Source: an uncultured Chloroflexota bacterium
Lineage (GTDB): Bacteria; Chloroflexota; Limnocylindria; Limnocylindrales; CSP1-4
Reading direction: 5' to 3'
Assembly (NCBI GenBank): GCA_903928275.1
Contig: CAIYQJ010000359.1
Span: forward strand, 1-7,469
DNA length: 7,469 nt
Shown here: positions 1 to 5,380 of the stretch, one piece after another
Position numbering within the stretch: position 1 is the first letter of the stretch
How the letters are laid out: every line of letters begins with the position of its first letter
Program-made: the position numbers and the translations under genes
The notes under the pieces: generated by a model
What the model was told of the DNA's origin: nothing
Seen by the model: the letters and a program-made list of their open reading frames with translations, nothing else
Databases searched by the model: none

Positions 1-294
1 CTGGAGTCCGGCCGACTCGTCGTAGAAGTACTCGTCGCGGATCGCCTCGGCCACGAGGCGGGTCGCGTCCCGCGCCCGCGGGACCCCGGCCGGGCCGGTG
101 ACGACGAGGTAGAGGTTGCCCTTGGAGCGCGCGGTCGATCCGACCGTCGGTTCGACGACGACGGTCGTGTCCGGCGAGTCGGGGAGTCGGTCCAGCTCGG
201 CGAGGACGCCGAGCTTCATGTGCAGGCGGGCAGCCATCCGTTCGGTCAGCGCGGGGGGTCGAAGGGTCGCGGCGACGACTGCCGCAGCGGCCAT
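1..294 (-). CDS. PP2C-like protein, N-terminal fragment, probably degenerate
   Basis: The open frame runs from ATG at 294 to the window edge, giving 98 codons with no stop; the C-terminal part lies outside. Residues about 61-90 (LYLVVTG...IRDEYFYDES) align without gaps, from memory, to the PP2C phosphatase segment of the form LxVVADGMGGHxAGExAS.LAVxTIxEEY, where the Asp binds catalytic metal. Here that Asp is Thr66 and the following GMGGH reads GPAGV. The usual N-terminal R-x-x-N-x-D motif is also not evident in residues 20-50. If the assignment is right, this may be a catalytically dead PP2C-fold protein or a diverged one. It reads in the same direction as dciA, 61 bp downstream of it. The start is chosen because it is the first ATG after a TATACT element; no Shine-Dalgarno sequence is visible, and Met20 is an alternative start. 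Family assignment is moderate to weak. Confidence 0.5.
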   Translation of the reverse strand, partial: MAAAAVVAATLRPPALTERMAARLHMKLGVLAELDRLPDSPDTTVVVEPTVGSTARSKGNLYLVVTGPAGVPRARDATRLVAEAIRDEYFYDESAGLQ

Positions 295-317
295 CGTGCG
301 TCGCGACGGCCGCGCCG

Positions 318-323
318 AGTATA
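318..323 (-). promoter_or_regulatory. Candidate -10 element (TATACT) for the PP2C-like gene
   Basis: On the minus strand TATACT differs from the TATAAT consensus at one base and stands out in very GC-rich surroundings. It lies 23 bp upstream of the ATG at 294, so a transcript would have a leader of only about 15-20 nt. I see no convincing -35 hexamer at the expected distance. If real, the PP2C-like gene is transcribed separately from the dnaN-recF-dciA block. Confidence 0.35.
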
Positions 324-355
324 CGCGGCGAGTCGGGCGGCCCCGGCCGGAGGCC

Positions 356-673
356 CTACTCGCGCCGCGTGACGATCCGGAGCGCCGCCGCCCGGGCGCC
401 GCCCGGCAGGGTCGCGAAGGCCTCGAGGAGCTCTCCGGCGCGGAGGCGGACCTCCTGGCCGACGACCGGGTGGTCGACCTCGACGATGATCGCGCTCGGC
501 GTCAGCCGCAGGAGGCGCGCGGCGCCGGCGGCGATCGGGACCCGCTCGTCGAGCAGGACGGCGAACGCCGCAGTCGCCCGGGCGAGTCGAAGCTCCTCCT
601 CGAGCCCGAGCGTGCGCGCCGTCTCCGGGAGGAGGTCGCCCACGCGCCGCATGGGGCGCCGCGCCGGGCTCAC
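356..673 (-). CDS. dciA: DciA/DUF721 family protein (probable replicative helicase loader)
   Basis: This is a 105-residue protein. Residues 10-27 (RRVGDLLPETARTLGLEE) match the opening of DUF721/DciA proteins, followed by the family's short alpha/beta fold (PIAAGAARLLRL..AIIVEVDHPVVGQEV at about 46-75). DciA is the ancestral bacterial protein that helps place the DnaB helicase at the origin, and in actinobacteria it commonly sits just after recF. The start is GTG at 673, whose GTGA overlaps the recF TGA stop by 4 bp, a typical translational-coupling junction; Met8 (ATG at 652) is an alternative. The Trp usually seen after the first helix is replaced here by an Ala-Phe stretch (about 35-37), so this is a divergent member. 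The role is inferred from family and context. Confidence 0.75.
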   Translation of the reverse strand: MSPARRPMRRVGDLLPETARTLGLEEELRLARATAAFAVLLDERVPIAAGAARLLRLTPSAIIVEVDHPVVGQEVRLRAGELLEAFATLPGGARAAALRIVTRRE

Positions 674-1779
674 CGCTCGCCGCCGGCGGTGATCCGTGCC
701 CCGCCGCCCTCCGTCGCCTCGACCCGCCATGCCGTCCCGATGGCGCGGAGCTCGGGGTCCAGGTCGTCGAGGGTCGTCGTCGTCACGAAGGCCTGCGGGA
801 GCTCCGCGATACGCCGGACGAGGTGGGCGCGCCGCGCCGGATCGAGCTCGCTGAAGACATCGTCGAGCAGGAGGAGCGGCGGCCGGCCGTCGAGTCGCGC
901 CAGGAGGTCCAGCTCGGCGAGCTTGAGCGCGAGGATCGCCGAGCGCTGCTGGCCGCGCGACGCGGTCCCGGCCATCTCGCGGTCCCCGAGGAGGAACGCG
1001 ACGTCGTCGCGGTGCGGCCCCACGAGCGTGGTGCCGTTCCAGACCTCCTTGTCGGCGGTCTCGGCCAGCCGCCGCGCCAGGGCCTCTCCCGGCTCCTCAC
1101 CGGGGCGCTGTGCCGCGCTCCCGACGTAGCGGAGCTCGAGCGGTCCCTCGTCCGGGGCGATCTCCCCGTGCGCGGCGGCAAGCGGCCCGGCGAGGGCGGC
1201 GAGTGCCGCGAGTCGGCCGGCGATGACCGCTCCGCCGGCCGCGATGAGGACGTCGTCCCAGTAGCGGAGCTGGTCACGGGCGGCGGACCCCTCGCGGATG
1301 GACTTCAGGAGGCCGTTGCGCTGGCGCAGGGCGCGCTCGTACATGGCGGTGGCGCGCGCGTGGGCGGGCGAGCGGTCGCCCGCGACGCGGTCGAGCGCAT
1401 CCCGGCGCAGGCCCGGCGACCCGACGACGAGGAGCATCTCCTCCGGGGCGAAGAGGACGACACGGACCGCGCCGCCGAGTGCCGTGGGCCGACGCGGCAC
1501 GCCGTTCACGCGGACGCGCTTCCTGCCGGCGGCCGGCCCGTCCCGCACGAGGGCGATCTCGATCGTCGCGGCGGGCTCGACGAGAGCCGCCTCCACGCGC
1601 GCGAACGGGTCGCCCCAGCGGATGAGCTCGGCGTCGCTCGTCGCGCGGTGCGAGCGCCCCCGGGCGCACAGGACCATCGCCTCGAGCAGGGTCGTCTTCC
1701 CGGCCGCGTTGGGTCCCCAGACGAGCTGCGGCCCCGCGCCGAACGTGGCCCGGAGCTCGGCGTAGCCGCGGAAGCCCAC
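670..1779 (-). CDS. recF: DNA replication and repair protein RecF
   Basis: RecF is an SMC-like ATPase that binds gapped DNA and helps RecOR load RecA. Counting from GTG at 1779 the protein is 369 aa. It has FRGY at 3-6, Walker A GPNAAGKTT at 22-30, the ABC signature SRGQQRS at 274-280, and Walker B LLLLDDVFSELD at 302-313; GPHRDDV (254-260) is also typical of RecF. GTG 1779 is the only canonical start available, but it removes the first beta strand that normally precedes FRxY. The frame stays open upstream, and residues LSTLGLV encoded just before it look like that missing strand. The true start may be a rare codon such as ACG at 1800, or the GTG may be used. Its stop overlaps dciA by 4 bp, and dnaN lies upstream in the same direction. 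Confidence 0.95.
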   Translation of the reverse strand: MGFRGYAELRATFGAGPQLVWGPNAAGKTTLLEAMVLCARGRSHRATSDAELIRWGDPFARVEAALVEPAATIEIALVRDGPAAGRKRVRVNGVPRRPTALGGAVRVVLFAPEEMLLVVGSPGLRRDALDRVAGDRSPAHARATAMYERALRQRNGLLKSIREGSAARDQLRYWDDVLIAAGGAVIAGRLAALAALAGPLAAAHGEIAPDEGPLELRYVGSAAQRPGEEPGEALARRLAETADKEVWNGTTLVGPHRDDVAFLLGDREMAGTASRGQQRSAILALKLAELDLLARLDGRPPLLLLDDVFSELDPARRAHLVRRIAELPQAFVTTTTLDDLDPELRAIGTAWRVEATEGGGARITAGGER

Positions 1780-1841
1780 GAGCCCGAGCGTCGAGAGCGT
1801 GGCGTGCCCCGCGGTCCGGTGCGCTGCGGGTCCGGCCCGGC

Positions 1842-2957
1842 CTACGAGGCCGTGCGCACCGGCATGACCACGTGCGTGTACTCGCGTCCGTCGGCCGGGC
1901 GGAAGACGCCCGGTGAGAGCGGGCCGTTCAGCTCGATGGCGAACTGGTCCGCGTCGACGTTCTGGAGCACGTCGGTCAGGTATGTCGCGTTGAAGGCGAT
2001 CGTCGTCCCATCGCCCTCCGCCGTGGCGTCGACCTCGCTCTGGTGGTCGCCGAGCTCCGAAACGGCCGTGACGGAGATCCCGGCCGCGCCGGCACCCCCG
2101 ACGTGGAGCTTGACGATCTTCGTGGACTCGCGCGTGAGCAGAGCGGCCGGACGCACGGCACGAAGGAGCTCCTCGCGGTCGACGACAGCCCGCGTGGCGT
2201 GCTCCTTCGGGAGGACCTGCTGGTAGTTGGGGAACTGGCCATCGATGAGCCGGCTCACGAGCTGGGTGCTCTCGAGATGGAACATGATCTGGTTCCGGCT
2301 CGGCGACAGCACGATCTCGACCGGGTCGTCGACGTCGGACAGGATCCGCAGGAGCTCGTGGTACGAGCGCGCCGGGACCACGACGCTCGTGTCCTCGACG
2401 GGATCGAGCGTGGCGATCGTCGTGATGGCGATCCGGTAGTTGTCGGCCGCGGCGAGCGTGAGCCGGTCGCCCTCGAACCGCGAGAGGACGCCGGTCAGGA
2501 TCGGGCGGGCCTCCTCCGAGGCGGCGGCGAACGCCACCTCCGCCAGCGCGCGGCGCAGCACCTTCTGGGCGACCCGCGTCGTCGGCCTCTCGCCGGCGGA
2601 AGGGATCTGCGGGAACTCGTCGGCTGCCATGCCCTTCATGTGGGTCTCGAACCGGCCGCACGTGACGTGCACGCGCTCGTCCGCCAGCAGCTCCAGGTCG
2701 ATCCGCATGTTCGGCAACGACGTCACGATGTCGGCGAAGAGCCTCGCCGGCAGGGTGATGGACCCGTCCTCGTCGACCTTGCCGGGGACCCAGTGCGTGA
2801 TACCGATCTCGAGGTTCGTGGCCGTGAGCTCGAGACCGCCGTCCCGGGTCCGGAGGAGGACGTTCGAGAGCACCGGGAGCGCAGCGCGCGTGGAGACCGC
2901 CCGGCTCACGACCGAGAGGCCGCGGGCCAGGTTCTCCTGGATGATCGACAGCTTCAC
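1842..2957 (-). CDS. dnaN: DNA polymerase III beta sliding clamp
   Basis: The 371-residue product is the ring-shaped clamp that tethers DNA polymerase III and other partners to DNA. Family hallmarks are visible: an N-terminal LSVVSRAVSTRAALPVLSNV (14-33), TATNLEIG (45-52), RPILTGVL (151-158), AADNYRIA (170-177), LIDGQFPNYQQVLP (237-250) and the C-terminal VVMPVR (363-368) next to the peptide-binding pocket. The length is normal; three residues (TAS) extend past the usual MPxR end. The start is GTG at 2957, supported by AGGAG at 2968-2972 ten bases upstream. recF follows after a 62-bp gap. The upstream region is the oriC gap, and a 16-bp palindrome sits about 50 bp before the start. Confidence 0.97.
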   Translation of the reverse strand: MKLSIIQENLARGLSVVSRAVSTRAALPVLSNVLLRTRDGGLELTATNLEIGITHWVPGKVDEDGSITLPARLFADIVTSLPNMRIDLELLADERVHVTCGRFETHMKGMAADEFPQIPSAGERPTTRVAQKVLRRALAEVAFAAASEEARPILTGVLSRFEGDRLTLAAADNYRIAITTIATLDPVEDTSVVVPARSYHELLRILSDVDDPVEIVLSPSRNQIMFHLESTQLVSRLIDGQFPNYQQVLPKEHATRAVVDREELLRAVRPAALLTRESTKIVKLHVGGAGAAGISVTAVSELGDHQSEVDATAEGDGTTIAFNATYLTDVLQNVDADQFAIELNGPLSPGVFRPADGREYTHVVMPVRTAS

Positions 2958-2967
2958 GAGCGGTGGT

Positions 2968-2972
2968 CTCCT
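2968..2972 (-). promoter_or_regulatory. Shine-Dalgarno site deciding the GTG start of dnaN
   Basis: AGGAG on the minus strand, with ten bases between it and the GTG at 2957. It fixes the start at VKLSII, which matches the usual MKxxI opening of beta clamps. It is one of the few clear ribosome-binding sites in this window. Confidence 0.6.
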
Positions 2973-3008
2973 GGCTACCGGCCGGTGAGCCGCATGCCGA
3001 GCGGACAG

Positions 3009-3024
3009 CGGGCACGCGTGCCCG
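3009..3024. repeat. 16-bp perfect palindrome upstream of dnaN
   Basis: CGGGCACGCGTGCCCG is a perfect inverted repeat with no spacer, between the origin boxes and the dnaN start. It could be a protein-binding operator in the dnaN promoter region or a hairpin in the dnaN leader. No thymine run follows on either strand, so it does not look like an intrinsic terminator. Its function is not known from sequence. Confidence 0.6.
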
Positions 3025-3086
3025 GTCCCGGACGAGCCCGCGTGGTCTCCGCGTATCTTCTCATCCTTGAGACCCTCACCGTCGTA

Positions 3087-3095
3087 GTCATATGC
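3087..3095 (+). repeat. Left arm of the 9-bp inverted repeat bracketing oriC
   Basis: GTCATATGC, whose reverse complement GCATATGAC occurs at 3325-3333. The left arm ends 10 bp before the box at 3106, and the right arm begins 8 bp after the last box at 3308-3316. The AT-rich CATATG core is unusual for this composition. Function unknown; possible binding site or edge of the unwinding region. Confidence 0.55.
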
Positions 3096-3105
3096 GCGTG
3101 GATGG

Positions 3106-3214
3106 TGTGGACGGCCACGCTCGGCCGTGCACGGAACGGCTGTGGACACCTCCCGGTCGGCCGTGGACACGTCGCCCCTCGGCCGGCGTGGGCCGGCGGA
3201 CGGGGGGTGGACAG
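3106..3214 (-). promoter_or_regulatory. Left cluster of degenerate DnaA boxes
   Basis: Read on the minus strand, the boxes are GTGTCCACA (3141-3149, 8/9 to TTGTCCACA), GTGTCCACG (3162-3170, 7/9), CCGTCCACA (3106-3114, 7/9) and CTGTCCACC (3206-3214, 7/9). A weaker CCATCCACG (3097-3105, 6/9 to TTATCCACA) directly abuts the first one. All point opposite to the right cluster. The 3141 and 3162 boxes are 21 bp apart, about two helical turns. They are probably lower-affinity sites filled cooperatively. Confidence 0.6.
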
Positions 3215-3266
3215 CTCCGACACGCCCGGAGGCGCCCCCGGCGCGGGGTGCGGGAAGGGGCGGCCC

Positions 3267-3316
3267 TTGTCCACAACCGGCAACGGTTATCCACCGATAC
3301 GCCCCCCTTATCCACC
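3267..3316 (+). promoter_or_regulatory. Right cluster of three strong DnaA boxes
   Basis: TTGTCCACA at 3267-3275 is the perfect box of high-GC bacteria; TTATCCACC at 3287-3295 and at 3308-3316 each match TTATCCACA at 8 of 9 positions and share the longer word TTATCCACCGA. Starts are spaced 20 and 21 bp, putting all three on one face of the helix. These are the likely high-affinity anchoring sites for DnaA. The dnaA gene here keeps the GGRDHSTV signature that reads such boxes. Confidence 0.85.
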
Positions 3317-3324
3317 GAATCGAG

Positions 3325-3333
3325 GCATATGAC
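3325..3333 (-). repeat. Right arm of the 9-bp inverted repeat bracketing oriC
   Basis: GCATATGAC, the exact reverse complement of the word at 3087-3095. It lies between the last DnaA box and the 3' end of dnaA. See the left arm for the geometry. Confidence 0.55.
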
Positions 3334-3418
3334 GCATCCGGCTCCACTGGGCACCGGCAGGGCGCAGCCCTCCAGGATCCGGCCCGGGCTGTACCGCGTT
3401 GGCGGACGAAGGCCGTGA

Positions 3419-4768
3419 TCAGTCGGAGTAGATCATCTCCCGCACGGCCGCGATGTCGCGACGAAGCTCGTCGTTGACCGCCGACTCCCGGTCGATCTTG
3501 TCGCATGCGTGCAGGACCGTGGAGTGATCCCGGCCGCCGAGCTCCTGGCCGATCCGGATGAGCGAGACGTCCGTCTCGGCGCGGATGAGGTACATCGCGA
3601 TCTGGCGCGGCACGACGATCGCCTTGTCGCGCTTCTGGCCCTGCAGCTGATCCATCGCGACGCCGTAGTACTCGGACACGGCCCGGGCGATGCGCTCGGG
3701 CGTGACCTGGCGCTTCTTCGGGTTGAACAGGACGTTGCTGAGGACGGCCTGGGCGAGCGCGATGTCGATCTGCTGGCCCTGCATGCTCGCGTAGGCCACG
3801 ATCCGGTTCAGGGCGCCCTCGAGCTCGTGGATGTTGCTCACGATCTTCCGCGCGATGAACTCCACGACGTCCGCCGACAGGGAGACGCCCATCTCCTCGG
3901 CCTTTGCCCGGAGGATCGCGATGCGCGTCTCGAGGTCCGGCGCGGTGAGGTCGGCGATGAGCCCCCACTCGAACCTGCTCCGGAGCCGCTCCTCGAGCGT
4001 GACGATCTGCTTGGGCGGCCGGTCGGACGAGAGGACGATCTGCTTGCCGTCCTCGTGGATCGCGTTGAACGTGTGGAAGAACTCCTCCTGCGTGCGTTCC
4101 TTGTCCGCGATGAACTGGATGTCGTCCACCAGGAGGAGGTCGATCCGCCGGTAGCGATTCCGGAACTCGTCGATCCGGCCCTGCTGGATGCTCGTGATGA
4201 ACTCGTTCGTGAACTTCTCGCTCGTGGCGTAGACGACGCGCTTGCGCGGGTAGCGGGCGATCACCGCGTTCCCGATCGCGTGCATGAGGTGGGTCTTGCC
4301 GAGCCCGACCCCGCCGTACAGGAAGAGCGGGTTGTACGCGTGGCCCGGCCGCTCGGCGACGGAGAGGCTCGCGGCATGCGCGAGGCGGTTGGCAGAGCCG
4401 ACGATGAAGTTGCTGAACGTGTACCGGGGGTTGAGGCTGGTGGCCGCGCCCTCCGGCGCGCCGACTCGCGTGGCCTCGACGCGCACCGGGGCGGCGACCT
4501 GCTCCGCGGCGGCAGCGGCAGCCGGCGATTCGACGACGAACTCCACCTGGACGCTGTACCCGACCACGCGCGCGAGGGTCTGCGAGATCAGCGACCGGTA
4601 GCGCGTCTCGAGCCAGTCCCGCGCGAACCCGTTGGGAGCCGAGATCCGGAACCGGGCACCGTCCACGTCGACGAGGGCGGTGTTCTTCAGCCACGTCTCG
4701 TAGTTGGCTGGAGAGAGCGAGACCTGCAGCTCCCCCAACGCAGCTCGCCAGACGTGCTTCGCGTCCAT
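3419..4768 (-). CDS. dnaA: Chromosomal replication initiator DnaA
   Basis: The 449-residue product binds DnaA boxes and melts the origin in its ATP form. Domain I spans about 1-80 (VWRAALGELQ, NYETWLKNT). Domain II is a short Ala-rich linker of about 30 residues (82-112). The AAA+ domain begins at LNPRYTFSNFIVG (112-124), with Walker A GGVGLGKT (152-159) and Walker B LLLVDD (211-216). Domain IV carries GGRDHSTVLHACDKI (411-425), the box-reading helix-turn-helix signature. Length is near the family norm, with a compact linker. The start is ATG at 4768, giving the usual MxxxxxWxxxL opening; the Shine-Dalgarno sequence is weak. The gene reads toward oriC, so the rightward fork meets its transcription head-on. 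A candidate promoter lies near 4956-4985. Confidence 0.98.
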   Translation of the reverse strand: MDAKHVWRAALGELQVSLSPANYETWLKNTALVDVDGARFRISAPNGFARDWLETRYRSLISQTLARVVGYSVQVEFVVESPAAAAAAEQVAAPVRVEATRVGAPEGAATSLNPRYTFSNFIVGSANRLAHAASLSVAERPGHAYNPLFLYGGVGLGKTHLMHAIGNAVIARYPRKRVVYATSEKFTNEFITSIQQGRIDEFRNRYRRIDLLLVDDIQFIADKERTQEEFFHTFNAIHEDGKQIVLSSDRPPKQIVTLEERLRSRFEWGLIADLTAPDLETRIAILRAKAEEMGVSLSADVVEFIARKIVSNIHELEGALNRIVAYASMQGQQIDIALAQAVLSNVLFNPKKRQVTPERIARAVSEYYGVAMDQLQGQKRDKAIVVPRQIAMYLIRAETDVSLIRIGQELGGRDHSTVLHACDKIDRESAVNDELRRDIAAVREMIYSD

Positions 4769-4955
4769 CGTCCATCCGTTCCGGTCGTTGTACGGTCGAT
4801 CACTGCGGTGCGCGGACGAGGCCAGGGGAGAGGTCCCGTGGGCGACCGACGAGGCCGACGACAAGTTCGCCGGCGTGACGCCGAGCACCCTGGGCTCCGC
4901 TCGCGGGGGCATCGAGGGCCCGCCCTCGACCATCCCGGCGTCGGGGGCGCAGGGA

Positions 4956-4985
4956 ACGATAGCACCGCCCGGACGGACGTCGCAA
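4956..4985 (-). promoter_or_regulatory. Candidate dnaA promoter
   Basis: On the minus strand there is TTGCGA (4980-4985, 4/6 to the -35 consensus), an 18-bp spacer, and TATCGT (4956-4961) preceded by TGC, which resembles an extended -10. It would give a dnaA leader of about 180 nt. The match is modest and this is the best candidate rather than a firm call. Confidence 0.35.
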
Positions 4986-5066
4986 GGCGTTCGGGCTCGC
5001 CTCACGGGATACCCCCCGGGAGTATTCTGTGCGTGATCACCGGCGCGCCGGGATGCGTCCCTGCGT

Positions 5067-5096
5067 TTGACACTCTCGGAACCCGGTCCATATACT
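5067..5096 (+). promoter_or_regulatory. Sigma70-type promoter for the rpmH-rnpA-yidD-yidC-jag operon
   Basis: A perfect -35 TTGACA (5067-5072), an 18-bp spacer and TATACT (5091-5096, 5/6) point toward rpmH. The start site should be near 5103, leaving a leader of about 108 nt. This is the clearest promoter in the window and suits a highly expressed ribosomal protein gene. Confidence 0.8.
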
Positions 5097-5210
5097 TTGC
5101 CGGATGTCGACGCGCCGACGCGCCTCTGTGCGCTCCGGCGCGTTCGCTGCCTCCCGGGAGCCCAGACCTCGTCCCGGAGGCCCCGATGGGAAGGACCGGA
5201 CGACACTCCG

Positions 5211-5345
5211 ATGAAGCAGACGTATCAGCCCAAGAAGCGGCACCGGGCCAAGGAGCACGGATTCCGGGCCCGGATGAAGAGCTCCGGGGGCCGTCGGACG
5301 CTCGCCCGTCGACGCGCCCGGGGCCGCAAGAAGCTCTCGGCCTGA
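5211..5345 (+). CDS. rpmH: 50S ribosomal protein L34
   Basis: This 44-residue, very basic protein is the small L34 subunit protein. It opens MKQTYQPKKRHRAKEHGFR, continues with ARM and a Gly-Gly-Arg turn, and ends RARGRKKLSA, matching the family along its full length. The ATG at 5211 is fixed by the invariant MKxTYQPKxxxR start, although the purine-rich AAGGA lies about 16 bases upstream, too far for a good ribosome-binding site. It is the first gene of the rightward block; rnpA follows after 35 bp. Confidence 0.97.
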   Translation: MKQTYQPKKRHRAKEHGFRARMKSSGGRRTLARRRARGRKKLSA

Positions 5346-5380
5346 GCGCGGCCCGCGGCGCCGACCGCCCGCGGCTCGTG

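Larger units (their letters stand above)
3087..3333. other. oriC: Chromosomal replication origin oriC (dnaA-dnaN gap)
   Basis: The gap between dnaA and dnaN (2958-3418) holds no gene. It contains one perfect high-GC DnaA box TTGTCCACA (3267-3275) and two TTATCCACC boxes (3287-3295, 3308-3316). On the opposite strand are degenerate boxes at 3106-3114, 3141-3149, 3162-3170 and 3206-3214. A 9-bp inverted repeat (GTCATATGC at 3087-3095, GCATATGAC at 3325-3333) brackets the set. The stretch 3051-3090 is about half G+C, well below its surroundings, and is a candidate unwinding element. The position between dnaA and dnaN matches the Streptomyces/Mycobacterium arrangement. The dnaA-rpmH gap shows no such boxes, so I place the origin here. 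The exact edges are my choice, set at the inverted repeats. Confidence 0.85.
4769..5210. other. Divergent intergenic region between dnaA and rpmH
   Basis: This stretch separates dnaA (leftward) from rpmH (rightward) and I see no gene in it. It contains a strong rightward promoter (5067-5096), a plausible leftward promoter (4956-4985) and several palindromes: GTGATCAC (5033-5040), CCGGCGCGCCGG (5040-5051), CTCCCGGGAG (5151-5160) and an imperfect dyad centred at 5017. I find no DnaA boxes here. Open frames crossing it have no recognisable protein content. Confidence 0.6.

Noticed and set aside
331..355. GC-rich inverted repeats after the dciA stop as a terminator
   Set aside because: Short GGCC/CCGG stems are expected by chance at this composition and there is no thymine run.
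116..1129. Long open frame on the plus strand across dciA/recF
   Set aside because: It is Arg/Ser-rich with no recognisable family and lies opposite recF and dciA, whose motifs are clear; typical of high-GC antisense frames.
2963..3050. 9-bp direct repeat GTGGTCTCC at 2963-2971 and 3042-3050
   Set aside because: The first copy includes the dnaN ribosome-binding site, and a single 9-bp GC-rich repeat is weak evidence for anything more.
2043..3332. Plus-strand open frame across dnaN and oriC
   Set aside because: It is antisense to dnaN, runs through the DnaA boxes, and its composition is low-information; no family resemblance.
3359..3371. Hairpin AGGGC-gca-GCCCT downstream of dnaA as a terminator
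   Set aside because: The stem is only 5 bp and no thymine run follows on the minus strand.
4769..5210. dnaA-rpmH gap as the replication origin
   Set aside because: No DnaA boxes on either strand, in contrast to the dnaA-dnaN gap.
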